Counted from the first letter of the stretch, positions 1 to 9,144 are shown. The stretch is 64,000 nucleotides of DNA from Comamonas sp. (GCA_031277805.1 JAITLR010000017.1:124001-188000), one strand, 5' to 3'. Notes: generated by a model not told the origin, from the sequence alone. Translations and numbers: made by a program.

Positions 1-1059
1 CATCTGGATGATGCCCTTGGGACGCAGGTCAAAGTGAGCTGCCACCAGCTTGGCGATTTCCGCATCGGGAATCACACCCGTGCCTTCGGTGTACACGGTG
101 ATGTTCATAGGGCGGGCCACGCCGATGGCGTAAGCCACCTGCACCTGGCACTGGCGCGCCAGACCGGCAGCCACCACGTTCTTGGCCACATAGCGGGCGG
201 CGTAGGCGGCCGAGCGGTCCACCTTGGTTGGGTCCTTGCCGGAGAATGCACCGCCGCCATGGGGGCAGGCACCGCCGTAAGTGTCCACAATGATCTTGCG
301 GCCGGTCAGGCCGCAGTCGCCCTGAGGACCACCCACGACGAAGCGGCCCGTGGGGTTGATCAGGTACTTGGTGTCTTGCAGCCACTCGGAGGGCAGCACA
401 GGCTTGATGATCTCTTCGATGATGGCTTCGGTGAACGATGCCTTCATCTTGGTTGCTGTTTCCGACTGATCGGGGCTGTGCTGGGTGGACAGCACCACGG
501 TGTCGATGCTGTGGGGCTTGCCATCCACATAGCGCAGGGTCACCTGGCTCTTGGCGTCGGGGCGCAGGAAGGGCAGGCGGCCATCCTTGCGCAGCTGGGC
601 CTGACGTTCCATCAGGCGGTGTGCGTAATAGATGGGCGCGGGCATCAGCTCGGGCGTTTCGTCGCAGGCGTAGCCGAACATCAGGCCTTGGTCGCCGGCA
701 CCGGTATTCAGCTCGTCATCGCTGGCCTTGTCCACGCCCTGGGCGATGTCCTGGCTTTGCTTGTCATAGGCCACCAGCACGGAGCAGCCCTTGTAGTCGA
801 TGCCGTATTCGGTGTTGTCGTAACCGATGCGCTTGATGGTGTCGCGTGCGACCTGGATGTAGTCCACATTCGCGCCGGTGGTGATTTCACCAGCCAATAC
901 CACCAGACCGGTGTTGGTCAGTGTCTCGGCTGCCACGCGGCTGTGCGGGTCTTGGGTGAAAATAGCGTCCAGAATCGCGTCGGAGATCTGGTCCGCCACC
1001 TTGTCTGGATGGCCTTCAGAAACCGATTCCGAGGTGAACAGAAAATCGCTGTTTGCCAT
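1..1059 (-). CDS. metK: S-adenosylmethionine synthase, 3' end cut by window edge
   Basis: MetK makes S-adenosylmethionine from methionine and ATP in the cytoplasm. Read on the minus strand, the product begins [20 protein letters not shown], the MetK N-terminus with its conserved GHPDK segment carrying the ATP-binding histidine. About 353 codons are visible; family members have about 390, so the C-terminus lies beyond base 1. The start at 1059 is preceded by AAGGAG (complement of 1070-1075) at normal spacing. The gene is divergent from the acyltransferase pair at 1191. A long open frame on the opposite strand is a coding shadow. Its leader contains a hairpin described separately. Confidence 0.96.
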   Translation of the reverse strand, partial: MANSDFLFTSESVSEGHPDKVADQISDAILDAIFTQDPHSRVAAETLTNTGLVVLAGEITTGANVDYIQVARDTIKRIGYDNTEYGIDYKGCSVLVAYDKQSQDIAQGVDKASDDELNTGAGDQGLMFGYACDETPELMPAPIYYAHRLMERQAQLRKDGRLPFLRPDAKSQVTLRYVDGKPHSIDTVVLSTQHSPDQSETATKMKASFTEAIIEEIIKPVLPSEWLQDTKYLINPTGRFVVGGPQGDCGLTGRKIIVDTYGGACPHGGGAFSGKDPTKVDRSAAYAARYVAKNVVAAGLARQCQVQVAYAIGVARPMNITVYTEGTGVIPDAEIAKLVAAHFDLRPKGIIQM

Positions 1060-1118
1060 AAATGAAAAACTCCTTCAGTACTTGGGCAATTGCGTTGCCC
1101 GAGCCTTCAGGAGCCTGG
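1060..1118 (-). promoter_or_regulatory. metK leader with hairpin and possible RBS-sequestering segment
   Basis: On the metK strand, a perfect 6-bp hairpin (GGGCAA, 5-nt loop, TTGCCC; plus coordinates 1084-1100) sits about 25 nt ahead of the start codon. A CUCCU segment just upstream (complement of 1109-1113) could pair with the AGGAG ribosome binding site (complement of 1070-1074). This would be compatible with translational control of metK. No known riboswitch class was recognised with confidence, and the pairing is my inference. Confidence 0.35.
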
Positions 1119-1190
1119 CGAACGCTTTAGCAGTTTTGTTTTTACGTCGCCCTGCAAGTTGCTCTTTAACTCAGCGACCCGCCTATTCTA

Positions 1191-2039
1191 ATGCCTTCCC
1201 TGTTTCGACTGTTTGCTGCATTGCCTTTGTGGCTATTACATGGTTTGGGTGCTGCCATGGGCTGGTTGATCTTGCTGCTATCACCAACCTATCGGCGCCG
1301 ATTTGTGGCTAACGCCGCGCAAGCTGGCTATGGCTTTGGTCAGGTCAAGGCGGCCGTGGGTCATGCGGGGCGCATGGTGTTCGAGATGCCGCGTATCTGG
1401 CTGGGACAGTTGCCGCCGTGCAACATCGTCGGTGGTGAAAGTGCCGAGAAGGCCTATGGCCGGGGCAAGGGTATTGTGTTTCTCACCCCCCATCTGGGTT
1501 GCTTCGAGATGTCGGTGCAGGCCGCGGCGCAGCGCTGGTCGGCGGCGCATGGAGATATCACCGTGCTTTACCGCCCGGCGCGCCAGGCATGGCTGGCCGA
1601 AATTCTGGAGACCGCGCGCAATCGCCCTGGTGTACAGGCCGTGCCCACTACCTTGTCCGGCGTACGTCAGATGATCAAGGCGCTACGTCAGGGGGCGGCC
1701 GTGGGTCTGCTGCCCGATCAGGTGCCGCCCAACGGTTTGGGGGTCTGGTCGCCTTTTTTCGGGCGCGATGCATATACGATGACATTGGCGGCACGATTGG
1801 TGCTGCAGACCGGAGCCACGGTGATCGTGGCCCGGTGCGAGCGCAAGTCCTGGGGGCGGGGCTACACGCTTTACTTAGAGGAATTGCCTGTGCCCGAATC
1901 GCAAACGCTGGAAACGACAGTTCAGCTCATCAATGAGGCCATGGAGGCCACCATCCGCCAGTGCCCTCAGCAATACCTGTGGGGCTATGGTCGCTACAAG
2001 CAGCCACGTGAAGAAAAGCCGCAGGGAGACAAGGCATGA
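1191..2039 (+). CDS. Lipid A biosynthesis acyltransferase (LpxL/HtrB family), first of a tandem pair
   Basis: A 282-residue member of the late lipid A acyltransferase family, which adds secondary acyl chains to Kdo-lipid A at the inner face of the inner membrane. The N-terminus is a hydrophobic anchor (about residues 5-30). The HX4E catalytic signature appears as HLGCFE near residue 100, followed by a YRPAR segment and LLPDQVPP, both typical of the family. The stop overlaps the next start as ATGA, so the two acyltransferases are translationally coupled. Which acyl position it modifies cannot be told from the sequence. Divergent from metK. Confidence 0.9.
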   Translation: MPSLFRLFAALPLWLLHGLGAAMGWLILLLSPTYRRRFVANAAQAGYGFGQVKAAVGHAGRMVFEMPRIWLGQLPPCNIVGGESAEKAYGRGKGIVFLTPHLGCFEMSVQAAAQRWSAAHGDITVLYRPARQAWLAEILETARNRPGVQAVPTTLSGVRQMIKALRQGAAVGLLPDQVPPNGLGVWSPFFGRDAYTMTLAARLVLQTGATVIVARCERKSWGRGYTLYLEELPVPESQTLETTVQLINEAMEATIRQCPQQYLWGYGRYKQPREEKPQGDKA

Positions 2040-2923
2040 GCGCCAGCAAGATTGCTATCGGCTTCATGCATGTGCTGGCCAAGCTGCCCTTGCCCATGCT
2101 GCGCGGTCTGGGCAAGCTCGTGGGCCGGGTGTTGTTTGTGGTGGCCGGTCAGCGTCGCCGTATTGCGCTGCGCAACCTGGAGCTGTGTTTTCCCGACGTG
2201 CCCGAGGCCCAACGCAAAGCCTGGGCAAAAGAGTCTTTTGAAGTCTTTTGTCAGACGTTTCTGGATAGAAGCTGGCTGTGGTTTGGCTCCGAAGAACTGG
2301 TGCGCAGCCGCGTCAAGCTGGTTGGCGCAACGCACGAGCTGGAGGGAGACACGCCTACCATCGTGTTTGCGCCGCATTTCTACAGCATGGATGCGGGAGG
2401 CCTGGCTCTGCCGCTGAACACCGAGCGCGAATTCACATCAATTTTTGCGACCAACCCTGATCCCGACCTGGATGCCTGGTTCATGGCCGGTCGCCAGCGC
2501 TTTGGCAATGTGCGCATGCTCAACCGTGCCGATGGCGTCAAACCCATCATCTCCTGCGTGCGCAAGGGCGGTCTGCTGTATCTGTTGCCCGATATGGACT
2601 ATGGCAAGAACGACTCCGTCTTCGTGCCGTTCTTTGCGGTGCAGAGTACGGCCACGATTCCCTCGCTCTCGCGCTTTGCGCGTCTGGGCAAGGCCAAGGT
2701 GGTGGCACTCTACAACCGCATGACACCCGAAGGCTATGTGGCGGAGCTGACGCCGGCCTGGGACAACTTCCCCACCGACGATCATGTGGCCGACACGGCT
2801 CGCATGAACCGCGAGCTGCAGGCTGCCATCATGACCATGGTCCCCCAGTACTACTGGGTGCACAAGCGCTTCAAGACGCGTCCCGATGGCGAACCCTCGC
2901 TTTACGAAAAGAAAAATGGCTGA
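2036..2923 (+). CDS. Lipid A biosynthesis acyltransferase (LpxL/LpxM family), second of the pair
   Basis: A 295-residue late acyltransferase paralogous to its upstream neighbour. The catalytic motif is the canonical HX4D form (HFYSMD, near residue 113). Also visible are an N-terminal hydrophobic anchor with the positively charged stretch QRRRIALRN, and LLPDMDYG, the equivalent of the acceptor-binding segment in the first copy. It overlaps the upstream gene by 4 nt. Two different paralogues side by side fit sequential addition of two secondary acyl chains, as HtrB and MsbB do in enterics. The exact specificity is inferred. Confidence 0.92.
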   Translation: MSASKIAIGFMHVLAKLPLPMLRGLGKLVGRVLFVVAGQRRRIALRNLELCFPDVPEAQRKAWAKESFEVFCQTFLDRSWLWFGSEELVRSRVKLVGATHELEGDTPTIVFAPHFYSMDAGGLALPLNTEREFTSIFATNPDPDLDAWFMAGRQRFGNVRMLNRADGVKPIISCVRKGGLLYLLPDMDYGKNDSVFVPFFAVQSTATIPSLSRFARLGKAKVVALYNRMTPEGYVAELTPAWDNFPTDDHVADTARMNRELQAAIMTMVPQYYWVHKRFKTRPDGEPSLYEKKNG

Positions 2924-2972
2924 AAATGGCTTTCAGTCCTTGATGGTGAAGCGCTGAAAGCTATCGTTTTAG
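2921..2972 (-). repeat. Degenerate copy of the dispersed GATAGCT intergenic repeat
   Basis: On the minus strand this reads AAAACGATAGCTTTCAGCGCTT followed by CACCATCAAGG and a GAAAGCC segment. It matches the layout of the better copies at 9057, 23898, 39267 and 61520 (GATAGCT, GCGCTT, purine-rich middle, GCC/GGTC, T-run). It lies between two convergent genes. Confidence 0.45.
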
Positions 2973-2976
2973 AGGG

Positions 2977-3885
2977 CTATTTCTCTTCGAGGAAGTTCTT
3001 GAGCGCGTGGCGCACGGCTTCTGGCTGCTCGTGGATCACCCAGTGGCCTGTGCCCGCAAGGCGCTCGATCCGAAGATTGGGCACCCATTGCTCCAGCCCC
3101 TGTAGCAATGCCGGCTGCAAAGCCAGATCACTATCGCCCCACAAAATGCGCACCGGCACGGGGATATGCAGCATCTCCTCGGGCAGGCTCAACCCGCGGA
3201 TGTCCTGCAGCTCATCGCCGCTGCTGTCCGGATGCGGAGGCACCAACGGGCTGGCAGCATAGAACATGCAGGCCCCATGCACTCCCAGCTCCCAGTGGTC
3301 GCGGTACTGCTGCTGGCGCTGTGGCGTCAGCCAGGTGGGCATGTGGCCGTCGGGGTTCTGAAAAAATCCCAGCATGCGCTGCCAGCGGCTTTCAGCCAGC
3401 AACTCCGGCGCATCTGGGCGACGCAGAAAATGCATGTACTGGCTGGCCGCTTGCTGTACAGGGTTTTGCTGCAATTCGCGCAGGAAGGAGCCAGGATGCG
3501 GTGCGTTGAGTATCAACAAGCGCTCCAGCCGATCAGGATAGCGGTTGGCCAGTCCCCAGGCCAGGGCGCCACCCCAGTCATGAGCAATCACGCAAGCAGC
3601 ATGTTTGTCGTCGCTCTCCAAGGCAATCAGGGCGGCCAAGTCTTCGACCAGGTGTTTGGCGCGATAGTCGCTGATGCCTTGTGGCTGACTGGAGTGGCCG
3701 TAGCCGCGCAGATTCGGCGCGACACAGCGGTAATGCGAGCCGAACTGCTCCAACAACTCATCCCAGATGAACGCGCCCTCGGGAAAGCCGTGCAGAAACA
3801 GCAGCAATGGCTGCCCGGGCTGGCCGCTGATGCGGCACTCCAGAGAAATGTCTGCCGAGACCTTGTGCATGCAAGTCGTGACCAT
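2977..3885 (-). CDS. Alpha/beta hydrolase, epoxide hydrolase/haloalkane dehalogenase-like
   Basis: A 302-residue alpha/beta-fold hydrolase. The oxyanion-hole motif HGFPE lies near residue 34. The nucleophile elbow reads AHDWGG, so the nucleophile is aspartate, as in soluble epoxide hydrolases and haloacid/haloalkane dehalogenases rather than a serine esterase. The acid is probably in WGDSDLAL and the base in GTGHWVIHEQPE near the C-terminus. The start at 3885 was chosen because AGGAGA precedes it at good spacing; a longer frame exists but reads back into engB. It is convergent with the acyltransferases. The substrate is unknown. Confidence 0.88.
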   Translation of the reverse strand: MVTTCMHKVSADISLECRISGQPGQPLLLFLHGFPEGAFIWDELLEQFGSHYRCVAPNLRGYGHSSQPQGISDYRAKHLVEDLAALIALESDDKHAACVIAHDWGGALAWGLANRYPDRLERLLILNAPHPGSFLRELQQNPVQQAASQYMHFLRRPDAPELLAESRWQRMLGFFQNPDGHMPTWLTPQRQQQYRDHWELGVHGACMFYAASPLVPPHPDSSGDELQDIRGLSLPEEMLHIPVPVRILWGDSDLALQPALLQGLEQWVPNLRIERLAGTGHWVIHEQPEAVRHALKNFLEEK

Positions 3886-3928
3886 GAAGCTCTCCTTTTG
3901 TAGCTTATGGCGCTTGCAGCGCCAGCGC

Positions 3929-4678
3929 CTATGACGGGTCTGACGAATTCTGTTCAGGCCGGGCTGAAGACTGCGTCGCTTGCGTGACGTCTGCAGGGGT
4001 AGACAGGCCCTCGGGGTGGCACCAGTGCCACAGCAACTGAGCCACATCATCCACGCCCTGCTTCTTGAGGGCGGAGAACAGGCGCACCTCGCCACCACCC
4101 GCATTGAGCTTGGTGATGGACAGAATCTTGGCCTGCTCGGCGCGGGTCAGCTTGTCGGCCTTGGTCAGCACGATCAGGAACTTCAGGCCTTGCTCCACGC
4201 GCGGGCGAATGGCGTCCAGCAGGGCTTCGTCCAGTTCGGTCAGACCCAGGCGGGGATCGCAAAGCAGCACCACGGCGGACAGGCTTTCGCGGCTCATCAG
4301 GTAGTTGAGCATCACGCGCTGCCAGCGTTCCTTGTCGGTGCGCGACACGGCGGCATAGCCGTAGCCGGGCAGGTCGGCCAGCACGGCATCGGTCACGCCC
4401 TGCTTGCCCAGGGAAAACAGGTTGATGTGCTGGGTGCGACCGGGCTTCTTGGAGGCAAACGCCAACTGCTTTTGCTGGGTCAGAGTGTTGATGGCGGTGG
4501 ACTTGCCCGCATTGGAGCGACCCACAAAGGCGATTTCAGGGACATCGACCTTGGGCAGCTGATTGAGCTGGGCCGCGGTCGTAAAAAAGCGTGCGGTGTG
4601 CATCCAGCCCATCGCAAGCTTGCTGTCGATCAAAGAATGTGTTTTTCCGGGAGTTGTATCCGGGGAAGCATGGGTCAT
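3929..4678 (-). CDS. engB: Ribosome biogenesis GTP-binding protein YihA/EngB
   Basis: An essential TRAFAC GTPase needed for late assembly of the 50S subunit. The G1 P-loop GRSNAGKST, G3 DLPGYGYA and G4 TKAD motifs are all present and in order. At 249 residues it is longer than the usual 200-220 because of an N-terminal extension of about 25 residues and a Ser/Thr-rich tail after the GTPase domain. An internal start at MGWMHTARFF would give the classical length. Divergent from cytochrome c4, with a 77-bp shared intergenic region. Confidence 0.95.
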   Translation of the reverse strand: MTHASPDTTPGKTHSLIDSKLAMGWMHTARFFTTAAQLNQLPKVDVPEIAFVGRSNAGKSTAINTLTQQKQLAFASKKPGRTQHINLFSLGKQGVTDAVLADLPGYGYAAVSRTDKERWQRVMLNYLMSRESLSAVVLLCDPRLGLTELDEALLDAIRPRVEQGLKFLIVLTKADKLTRAEQAKILSITKLNAGGGEVRLFSALKKQGVDDVAQLLWHWCHPEGLSTPADVTQATQSSARPEQNSSDPS

Positions 4679-4755
4679 GACGGTAACTATTTCAGGGAGG
4701 CCCATTGTAGAATTTGACGGATTAGCACTCTCAACAATAGACCCAGCCCCTCGAT

Positions 4756-5379
4756 ATGAAGTTGCTTGCCTCTTTGCTGACTGCTGCCATTTTCGCAGCA
4801 CCTGCCTTCCCTGCATTTTCAGCAGGAGAAACACCTGTCAAGGCAGATGCCGCCAAAGGGCAGGCCAGTTATGGGGCGGTATGCGCCTCTTGCCACGCCG
4901 CTGACGGCAATTCCTCCGTTCCTCTGCAGCCCAAGCTGGCAGGCCAGCACCCCGAGTATCTGGTCAAGCAGCTGCGCGAGTTCAAGGACGGCAAGCGTAA
5001 CGACCCCGTGATGAAGGGCTTTGCCTCTTCGCTCAGCGAAGGCGATATGCAGAACATTGCCGCCTGGTTGCACACACAGGTTCCCAAGAACGGCTTCTCC
5101 AAGGAAAAAGATCTGGTAGCCCTGGGCGAGCGTATCTATCGCGGTGGCATCCAGGATCGTCAGATCGCCGCTTGCGCTGGCTGCCACAGCCCCAATGGTG
5201 CAGGTCTGCCGGCCCAATACCCACGTCTTTCGGGTCAGCATGCAGACTACACAGCGAAGGCCCTGACGGACTTTCGTGACGGCAAGCGTACCAATAGCAT
5301 TCCCATGGCCCAGGTTGCTGCCAAGCTTAACGATCGCGAAATCAAGGCCGTGGCAGACTATATGGCTGGCTTGCGTTAA
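4756..5379 (+). CDS. Cytochrome c4, diheme periplasmic electron carrier
   Basis: The 207-residue precursor starts with a Sec signal peptide (hydrophobic to about residue 23, cleavage after FSA). Two heme-binding motifs, CASCH and CAGCH, lie in two similar halves of about 90 residues, and each half has a downstream methionine region, the duplicated cytochrome c4 fold. It carries electrons in the periplasm, usually from bc1 to terminal oxidases. It is followed by a terminator and then by the cytochrome c maturation genes that would attach its hemes, an arrangement common in betaproteobacteria. Confidence 0.93.
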   Translation: MKLLASLLTAAIFAAPAFPAFSAGETPVKADAAKGQASYGAVCASCHAADGNSSVPLQPKLAGQHPEYLVKQLREFKDGKRNDPVMKGFASSLSEGDMQNIAAWLHTQVPKNGFSKEKDLVALGERIYRGGIQDRQIAACAGCHSPNGAGLPAQYPRLSGQHADYTAKALTDFRDGKRTNSIPMAQVAAKLNDREIKAVADYMAGLR

Positions 5380-5443
5380 AGGTCTTTCACTGCCATGCCT
5401 GGGTGATTCCGGGAACTTTCAGGCTTAAGGCAACCCCCAAGTC

Positions 5444-5485
5444 AGGCGGGCCATCGGCTGCATCAGCAGATGGACCCGCCTTTTT
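5444..5485 (+). terminator. Intrinsic terminator after cytochrome c4
   Basis: AGGCGGG then CATC pair with GATGG and CCCGCCT across a C/A mismatch, followed by five T residues (5481-5485). It separates the cytochrome c4 transcript from resB, whose start is only 25 nt further on. Confidence 0.75.
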
Positions 5486-5509
5486 GCGTCCGGATATTTC
5501 AAATCGTTC

Positions 5510-7693
5510 ATGTCAGACCTTCCACTTCGCGATCGTGACTCCTCTCGCTCACAGGCAATGCGCGCGACCCTGGAGTTGCTGGCCTCGATGCGTTTCGCCA
5601 TTTCACTGCTGACAGTGATCTGCATCGCATCGGTCATTGGTACTGTGCTCAAGCAGCATGAGCCGCTGGTCAACTACGTCAACCAGTTCGGGCCGTTCTG
5701 GGCCCAGCTGTTCCTGGCGCTCAAGCTCAATGCGGTCTACAGCGCCTGGTGGTTCTTGTTGATTCTGACCTTTCTGGTCATCAGCACCGGTTTGTGCGTG
5801 ACGCGTCATGCGCCGAAATATCTGGCCGATATCCGCACCTACAAGGAAAACATTCGCGAGCAAAGCCTCAAGGCCTTCGGCCACCGCGCAGAGGCAGATG
5901 TACCCGGAACCACGGAGGAAGCGGCCAAGCGCATTGGCCAGCAACTGGCAAGTGGCGGCTGGAAGGTCAAGCTGCAGCAGCGCGACACGGCTGCAGGCCC
6001 CGGCACCGGATGGATGCTGGCTGCCAAGGCCGGTGCGGCCAACAAGCTCGGCTATATCGCGGCGCACACGGCCATCATTCTGATTTGCCTGGGCGGCCTG
6101 TTTGACGGCGATCTGATCGTGCGTGCCCAGATGCTGCTGGGCGGCAAAACGCCGTATACCGGTGGCGGCATGATTTCCGATGTGGCGCCAGAGCACCGCC
6201 TGTCGACCAAGAATCCCACCTTCCGAGGCAACCTCATGGTGTCTGAAGGCACCCAGTCAGGTACCGCCATCCTGGCGCAGTCGGATGGCATCTTGCTGCA
6301 GGATTTGCCATTTTCGGTGGAGCTGAAGAAATTCATCGTGGAGTACTACTCCACAGGCATGCCCAAGCTTTTTGCCAGCGACATCGTGATTCACGATCGC
6401 GAAACCGGTGAAAAGCTGGAAAAGCGCGTGGAAGTGAACCATCCGGCCAGCTACAAGGGCATCGAGATCTACCAGAGCAGCTTTGATGACGGTGGCTCCA
6501 CCGTCAAGCTGCATGCCATGCCCATGGATGGCATTTCTCAGCCTTTTGACGTGGAGGGTGTGATCGGCAACTCCACTGAAATCGTGCGTCAGCTGACGGA
6601 TGGCACGCAGGACAAACTCAGGCTGGAATATACGGCGCTGCGCACCATCAATGTGGAAAACTTTGGCGGCAAGGACAAGAGCGCCTCGGCCACCGATGTG
6701 CGCAAGGTGGACCTGAAGCAGTCGATTGAAGATCGACTGGGTGCTGGCCACAAGACCACGGACAAAAAGGATTTGCGCAATATCGGCCCCAGCGTGGGCT
6801 ACAAGCTGCGTGATGCATCGGGTCAGGCGCGTGAGTTCCAGAATTACATGGTGCCCGTCGATACAGGAGATGGGCAGCCCGTTTTCCTGCTGGGCGTGCG
6901 TGAAAACCAGGCCGATGAAATGCGCTATCTGCGCGTGCCTGCCGACCCCGAAGGCACGATGAACACTTTCCTGGGCCTGCGCCAGGCCATGCAGGACAAG
7001 GACATGGCCGAAAAGGCGGCCCGCGCTTATGTGCAAAAGGCAGTCGATGTTTCCAAGCCCGAGCTGGCCGAGCCGCTGACCCAATCCGCCCTCAAGGCGC
7101 TGGAGCTGTTTGCCGGCAAGGACAGCAAGATCAAGGGCCCTGATGGCAGGCAACTGGGCGGCTTGCAGGCGATCTCGAATTTCATGGACAGCAACGTGCC
7201 CGAGGCCGAGCGTGAGCGAGCAGGCGAGGTGCTGGTGCGCATTCTCAATGGCGTGCTGTATGAGCTGGCCCGGCAGGTGCGGGCTCAGGCGGGTCTCAAG
7301 CCTTTCGAGGGTGACGAGAAGACCCAGGCCTTCATGACTCAGTCGGTTTTCTCGCTCAGCGACGCGCAGTTCTACCCGGCTCCCGTGGTTTTCATGATGA
7401 CGGACTTCAAACAGGTGCAGGCCAGCGTCTTCCAGGTGGCGCGTGCCCCTGGCAAGAACATTGTTTATCTGGGCTGCCTCTTCCTGATCATCGGTGTGTT
7501 TGCCATGCTGTATGTGCGTGACCGCCGCATCTGGATCTGGCTGACTCCCGCCAACAACGGTGCAAGCCATGCGAACATGGCCTTGTCCACCAACCGCAAG
7601 ACCATGGATGGGGATCGTGAATTCACCATGCTGGCCGACAAGCTGATCGGGGCCAAACCCGTGCAAAAGAAGACTCCCGGAGGTTCTGTATGA
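5510..7693 (+). CDS. resB: Cytochrome c biogenesis protein ResB (System II heme handling)
   Basis: A 727-residue membrane protein that forms the System II cytochrome c synthase with CcsA. Three transmembrane helices lie in the first 210 residues (starting LLASMRFAISLLTVICIASV), followed by a large periplasmic domain and a last helix near residues 643-665 (NIVYLGCLFLIIGVFAML). This is the ResB/Ccs1 topology. The stop overlaps the ccsA start by 4 nt, so the two are coupled. An insertion-rich segment around residues 480-600, charged and predicted helical, makes it longer than Gram-positive ResB; this length is common in betaproteobacteria. Confidence 0.93.
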   Translation: MSDLPLRDRDSSRSQAMRATLELLASMRFAISLLTVICIASVIGTVLKQHEPLVNYVNQFGPFWAQLFLALKLNAVYSAWWFLLILTFLVISTGLCVTRHAPKYLADIRTYKENIREQSLKAFGHRAEADVPGTTEEAAKRIGQQLASGGWKVKLQQRDTAAGPGTGWMLAAKAGAANKLGYIAAHTAIILICLGGLFDGDLIVRAQMLLGGKTPYTGGGMISDVAPEHRLSTKNPTFRGNLMVSEGTQSGTAILAQSDGILLQDLPFSVELKKFIVEYYSTGMPKLFASDIVIHDRETGEKLEKRVEVNHPASYKGIEIYQSSFDDGGSTVKLHAMPMDGISQPFDVEGVIGNSTEIVRQLTDGTQDKLRLEYTALRTINVENFGGKDKSASATDVRKVDLKQSIEDRLGAGHKTTDKKDLRNIGPSVGYKLRDASGQAREFQNYMVPVDTGDGQPVFLLGVRENQADEMRYLRVPADPEGTMNTFLGLRQAMQDKDMAEKAARAYVQKAVDVSKPELAEPLTQSALKALELFAGKDSKIKGPDGRQLGGLQAISNFMDSNVPEAERERAGEVLVRILNGVLYELARQVRAQAGLKPFEGDEKTQAFMTQSVFSLSDAQFYPAPVVFMMTDFKQVQASVFQVARAPGKNIVYLGCLFLIIGVFAMLYVRDRRIWIWLTPANNGASHANMALSTNRKTMDGDREFTMLADKLIGAKPVQKKTPGGSV

Positions 7694-9024
7694 ACACCGC
7701 CACGACGACATTGACACTGAACGAAGGCTATTTCGCCCGCCGCAACTGGTTTGACTGGTTGTTCGCGGTTGTGGTGGCCGTGGGGCTTGGTTATGCGCTG
7801 CAGCGCTATGCCAGCTATATGGATGTGTATGAGAGGGGCATCTTGCTTGCCTCGATTCCCGCCATGATCTGGCTGGGCTGGTTCTGGCGTCCGCTATCGG
7901 TGCTGATGCTGGCGGTGGCGGCGTTCTCGTTGATGGCCATAGGCCTGTACCAGGGCGCAGATGGAGGCGAGCTGGCACGCTCGGAGACGGTCTTCGGCCT
8001 CAAATACTTCCTCTCCAGCCAGTCCGCCATTCTGTGGATGAGCATGGTGTTCTTCATCAGCACGGTGTTCTACTGGATTGGCGTGTTCGCCAGGAGTGAG
8101 CGCTCCGTCATGTCGCTGCTGGGCTCGCGCCTGGCGTGGCTGGCCGTGGCCATGGCGCTGATCGGCACCATGGTGCGCTGGTACGAGAGCTATCTGCTGG
8201 GTCCGGACATCGGCCATATCCCCGTCAGCAACCTCTATGAAGTGTTCGTCATGTTCTGCTGGATGACGACCATCTTCTATCTGTACTACGAGCAGCATTA
8301 CGACACGCGCGCCCTGGGCGGTTTTGTGATGCTGGTGGTCAGTGCGGCCGTGGGCTTCTTGCTCTGGTACACGCTGGTGCGTCAGGCCCATGAGATTCAG
8401 CCGCTGGTGCCTGCTCTCAAGAGCTGGTGGATGAAGTTGCACGTTCCTGCCAACTTCATTGGTTACGGCACGTTTGCACTGTCGGCCATGGTGGCTTTTG
8501 CCTATCTGATCAAGCAGCAGGCAACCGAGGCCAAGTGGTACAAGCTGGCACCGCTGTGGCTGCTGGGTGTGGTGCTGTGCTTCGAGCCCATCGTCTTCCG
8601 CAAGGGCGCGACGGACAACGGCGGCAGCTACTGGATCGTCTACTTCGGCATCTCGGCACTGATCGTGGCTGGCATCCTGCTCTCGCGCAAACGCATTGCC
8701 CAGCGCCTGCCCTCGTTCGAGATCCTGGACGACGTGATGTACAAGGCCATTGCCGTGGGTTTTGCCTTCTTCACCATCGCCACCGTGCTCGGCGCGCTGT
8801 GGGCGGCCGAGGCCTGGGGCGGCTACTGGAGCTGGGACCCCAAGGAAACCTGGGCGCTGATCGTCTGGCTCAACTATGCGGCCTGGCTGCATATGCGCCT
8901 GATGAAGGGTCTGCGCGGCACCGTGTCGGCCTGGTGGGCGCTGGCCGGTCTGGCCGTCACCTCGTTTGCCTTCCTGGGCGTGAACATGTTCTTGTCGGGC
9001 CTGCATAGCTACGGCGAGCTGTAA
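7690..9024 (+). CDS. ccsA: Cytochrome c biogenesis protein CcsA/CcsB (heme-handling subunit)
   Basis: A 444-residue polytopic membrane protein of the heme handling family. The tryptophan-rich WWD signature is plain in WGGYWSWDPKETWALIVW near residue 375, with the HMRL histidine following and another conserved histidine near residue 255 (KLHVPANFIGY). It exports heme and ligates it to CXXCH apocytochromes together with ResB. It overlaps resB by 4 nt. The window shows no ccmABCDEFGHI genes, consistent with System II being used. Confidence 0.93.
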   Translation: MNTATTTLTLNEGYFARRNWFDWLFAVVVAVGLGYALQRYASYMDVYERGILLASIPAMIWLGWFWRPLSVLMLAVAAFSLMAIGLYQGADGGELARSETVFGLKYFLSSQSAILWMSMVFFISTVFYWIGVFARSERSVMSLLGSRLAWLAVAMALIGTMVRWYESYLLGPDIGHIPVSNLYEVFVMFCWMTTIFYLYYEQHYDTRALGGFVMLVVSAAVGFLLWYTLVRQAHEIQPLVPALKSWWMKLHVPANFIGYGTFALSAMVAFAYLIKQQATEAKWYKLAPLWLLGVVLCFEPIVFRKGATDNGGSYWIVYFGISALIVAGILLSRKRIAQRLPSFEILDDVMYKAIAVGFAFFTIATVLGALWAAEAWGGYWSWDPKETWALIVWLNYAAWLHMRLMKGLRGTVSAWWALAGLAVTSFAFLGVNMFLSGLHSYGEL

Positions 9025-9056
9025 GCCTTTGGGCTTCTATAGGCTGGCACTCTGAT

Positions 9057-9144
9057 AAAAGGAGCTGCTTGCGCTGGTGGATGAATGATTTCCGGTTGAA
9101 AAAGCCTTGAAGTCGATATCCATAAAGCGCAAGCAGCTCCTTTT
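9057..9144. repeat. Head-to-head pair of the dispersed repeat, 19-bp perfect inverted arms
   Basis: AAAAGGAGCTGCTTGCGCT at 9057-9075 and its exact reverse complement at 9126-9144 enclose 50 nt. The right arm runs into seven T residues, so the RNA hairpin could also end the ccsA transcript. Each arm continues into a GGTGGATGAATG or TTATGGATATC-type tail, showing that these are two diverged copies of the same element facing each other. It fills most of the 204-bp gap between ccsA and msrP. Confidence 0.85.

Noticed and set aside
34..1065. Open frame of 343 codons on the plus strand opposite metK
   Set aside because: metK on the minus strand is clear from its N-terminal sequence; the plus frame has no family features.
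1159..1172. TGCTCTTTAAC, resembling an rRNA boxA antitermination signal
   Set aside because: No rRNA operon is nearby, there is no boxB partner, and a match this short can occur by chance ahead of the acyltransferase gene.
4721..4745. TTAGCACTC, an exact CIRCE half-site, between engB and cytochrome c4
   Set aside because: The partner GAGTGCTAA at 9-bp spacing is missing, and neither neighbour is a chaperone gene.
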